Positions 63,401 through 64,000 of a stretch of 64,000 nucleotides of DNA are shown in pieces. Origin of the DNA: JAIPDZ01 sp034522175 (GTDB lineage: Bacteria; Desulfobacterota; DSM-4660; Desulfatiglandales; Desulfatiglandaceae); assembly GCA_034522175.1 (NCBI GenBank), contig JAXHLQ010000001.1, positions 3,410,001 to 3,474,000 on the forward strand. Direction: 5' to 3'. The translations under genes were made by a program, and so were the position numbers. The notes under the pieces are model-generated. The model searched no databases and was not told where the DNA came from. It saw nothing but the letters and a program-made list of their open reading frames with translations. Numbering within the stretch: position 1 is the first letter of the stretch; each line of letters begins with the position of its first letter.

Positions 63401-64000
63401 ATCCCCTCTTTGTCTGCAAAGGAAAGATCCGCAGCCTGGCCAATGGCCACGATCACGGTATCGCCCTCCATGGGGGTCAAGTCGGTGTCATCATATGCGG
63501 GCCGGAAGGCACCGGTCTCGTCAAATACGGCCGTGCATTTCTTGAATTCAACGCCTGTGAGGCGACCATTCTCTTCAAGAAACCGCTTGGGCCCCAGGCT
63601 GTTGGTGATCTCAATCCCCTCCTCGAGGGCCTCTTCAATCTCATAGTCCCAGGCCGGCATCTCCTCTCTTTTCTCGAGACAGACCAGGGAGACCTGCTCC
63701 GCCCCTTTTCTCAGCGCGGTGAGAGCCACATCCACGGCCACATTGCCCCCGCCGATGACGATCACCCGTTTGCCCACCGTGACCTCGTGATCCAGGGCCA
63801 CATCCCGCAGGAAATCGACCCCTTTGAGCACGCCGGGAAGATCCTCACCATCCACGTTCAGACGCCTGCTGAGGTGAAGCCCGGTCCCCAGGAACACGGC
63901 CGAAAAGCCGTCTTTTTTAAGCGATTCAAGGGTAATATCCTCACCAAAGGCCACACCGGTCTTGATTTCCACTCCCATCTTTTCGATGATACCGATTTCG
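60484..64000 (-). CDS. GltD/HdrA-like NAD(P)H and Fe-S flavoprotein, 5' end outside window
   Basis: At least 1171 codons; the frame is still open at base 64000, so the start is beyond. From the visible N-terminus: a GltD-like FAD/NAD(P)H module (VIVIGGGNVAVDVALTALRK, IVAIGQAADLSFA), a Cys-rich link (CLKCGICSECYQCVKAC), a first HdrA-like flavin part, then a complete HdrA (VFVCNCGINIGG, ASCSPRTHEP, GGGVAGMNSALGLAD). It ends with two ferredoxin motifs (CAACLICVRACPYG, CHGCGICASECP). Unlike the HdrA at 29847 it has no Sec: the region reads LTTTIEGVDIQKYI instead. It likely lets NADH or NADPH, ferredoxin and the MetVF or MvhD partners meet. Confidence 0.92.
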   Translation of the reverse strand, partial: EIGIIEKMGVEIKTGVAFGEDITLESLKKDGFSAVFLGTGLHLSRRLNVDGEDLPGVLKGVDFLRDVALDHEVTVGKRVIVIGGGNVAVDVALTALRKGAEQVSLVCLEKREEMPAWDYEIEEALEEGIEITNSLGPKRFLEENGRLTGVEFKKCTAVFDETGAFRPAYDDTDLTPMEGDTVIVAIGQAADLSFADKEGISVTRRGGLEADPVTLETSIEGVFAGGDVFYGPKSVVEAVQCGKEAALSIDRYLNGEDLKEGREQTWDYEKPETGDEPFVPRTPMGNLPVESRKGNFDEIALGFTEEEALKEADRCLKCGICSECYQCVKACLAEAVIHDQQVTEREVRVGSVVLCPGAEVFDPGPFEDVYHHRSHPNVMTSLEFERILSASGPTMGHLVRQSDEKEPRKIAWLQCVGSRDTNKCGNGYCSAMCCMYAVKEAVIAKDHSAEDLDAAIFYMDMRTYGKDYELYYNRARDEHGVRFVRSRVHTIDPVPGSDDLKISYSDEAGVIHEEIFDMVVLSVGFQVSRETVELAKRLDLDLNEYDFASTHPFAPVATSRSGVYACGIFQGPKDIPTSVTEASAAACAAGTVLAPARDQDTKSLEIPPEKDVTGETPRIGVFVCNCGINIGGVVDVPGVVDYASGLPFVELVDENLFTCSQDTQDKIKEVIKENDLNRIVVASCSPRTHEPLFQDTLQACGLNKYLFEMANIRDQNSWVHGDDPEGATNKAKDLVRMAVARAGLLKPLTEKSIRVNKRALVIGGGVAGMNSALGLADQGFEVVIVEKEGQLGGLSRDLTTTIEGVDIQKYILELMDRVTRHPKVEVLANSLIVGFSGFKGNFTTEIMVGPGMYERKIDHGIVILATGAREYTPEEYLYGEDPRIMTQIALGKRLEVKGAEDLNRVVMIQCVGSRNEEHPNCSRICCQSAVKNALHIKELNPDADVYILYRDMRMYGLLEGYYTEARRQGVIFCRYDQEHPPEVAATDDEIQVTFRDHVLDRNIQVGADRLVLSAGMVAEDTDELASIMKLPRNDDHYFIEAHVKLRPVDLANEGIFLCGTAHGPKLISEAIAQAMAAASRAGTFLSQSEIRLSAVTARVDQDRCAACLICVRACPYGVPRINEDGVSEIDEALCHGCGICASECPAKAIELNWYEDDQILSKVDALLEGVL

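Noticed and set aside
1..64000. CRISPR array or prophage
   Set aside because: No regularly spaced repeats and no phage structural, integrase or att-type features were seen.

Overview
The window looks like a chromosomal segment of a strictly anaerobic Desulfobacterota bacterium (former Deltaproteobacteria, the sulfate-reducing or syntrophic kind). This rests on gene content: ferredoxin-dependent 2-oxoacid and indolepyruvate oxidoreductases, several heterodisulfide-reductase-like (Hdr) flavin/Fe-S proteins, MvhD, a MetV/MetF pair, NifX/NifU-like Fe-S proteins and DUF5320 proteins. No rRNA, tRNA, CRISPR array or intact insertion sequence was found. Most of the window is G+C-rich; roughly 17-19.5 kb and 37-47 kb are visibly A+T-richer and look accessory.

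Layout. 0-11 kb, housekeeping: end of iorA, iorB, a MobA-like nucleotidyltransferase, an HD-GYP response regulator, purA, mnmG, an RND efflux pair, a small protein and a radical SAM protein. 11-21.5 kb, accessory island: a large unknown protein, a RHH/MazF-type toxin-antitoxin pair, a frameshifted DUF429 gene, a BamHI-family restriction-modification locus (two methyltransferases, a C-protein regulator with its C-box, the endonuclease), an orphan antitoxin-like gene and unknowns. 21.7-32.3 kb, a long energy-metabolism operon behind a strong sigma70-type promoter: korDABC, a GltD/HdrA-like flavoprotein with a late frameshift, an MvhD-HdrC-HdrB fusion, and an HdrA-MvhD fusion with an in-frame TGA that reads as selenocysteine. 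32.4-39.7 kb: a transporter, uppP (frameshifted), an archaeal-type UMP kinase, and many broken genes (histidine kinase, DUF3795, hydrolase, URO-D, IS630). 39.8-46.6 kb: three envelope proteins, including a 1028-residue repeat protein. 47-50 kb: an SMP-30-like protein, a collapsed cyclase-like gene and an MBL hydrolase. 50.7-56.6 kb: a NifX/NifU/FmdB set behind a sigma54-type promoter, then a degenerate receiver, a DsrE-like protein with a second in-frame TGA (Sec), an MBL protein, a frameshifted SDR, and two DUF5320 genes behind a promoter flanked by two palindromes. 56.7-64 kb, minus strand: an ACT-like gene broken by a 7-bp duplication, a receiver protein, and an HdrA-like/MvhD(Sec)/MetV/MetF operon.

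How it fits together (inference): the Kor and Ior enzymes reduce ferredoxin during oxidation of 2-oxoacids, and the Hdr/MvhD modules would exchange electrons among ferredoxin, NAD(P)H and disulfide or methylene-tetrahydrofolate acceptors. The strongest signal in the window is three recoded TGA codons (30474, 53946 and complement 60426). Each lies exactly where a redox Cys is expected, and each is followed at SECIS distance by a hairpin. Genes annotated naively would be split or truncated at these points. Separately, six genes carry +1/-1 shifts or a 7-bp duplication; some sit in short homopolymers and could be assembly errors.
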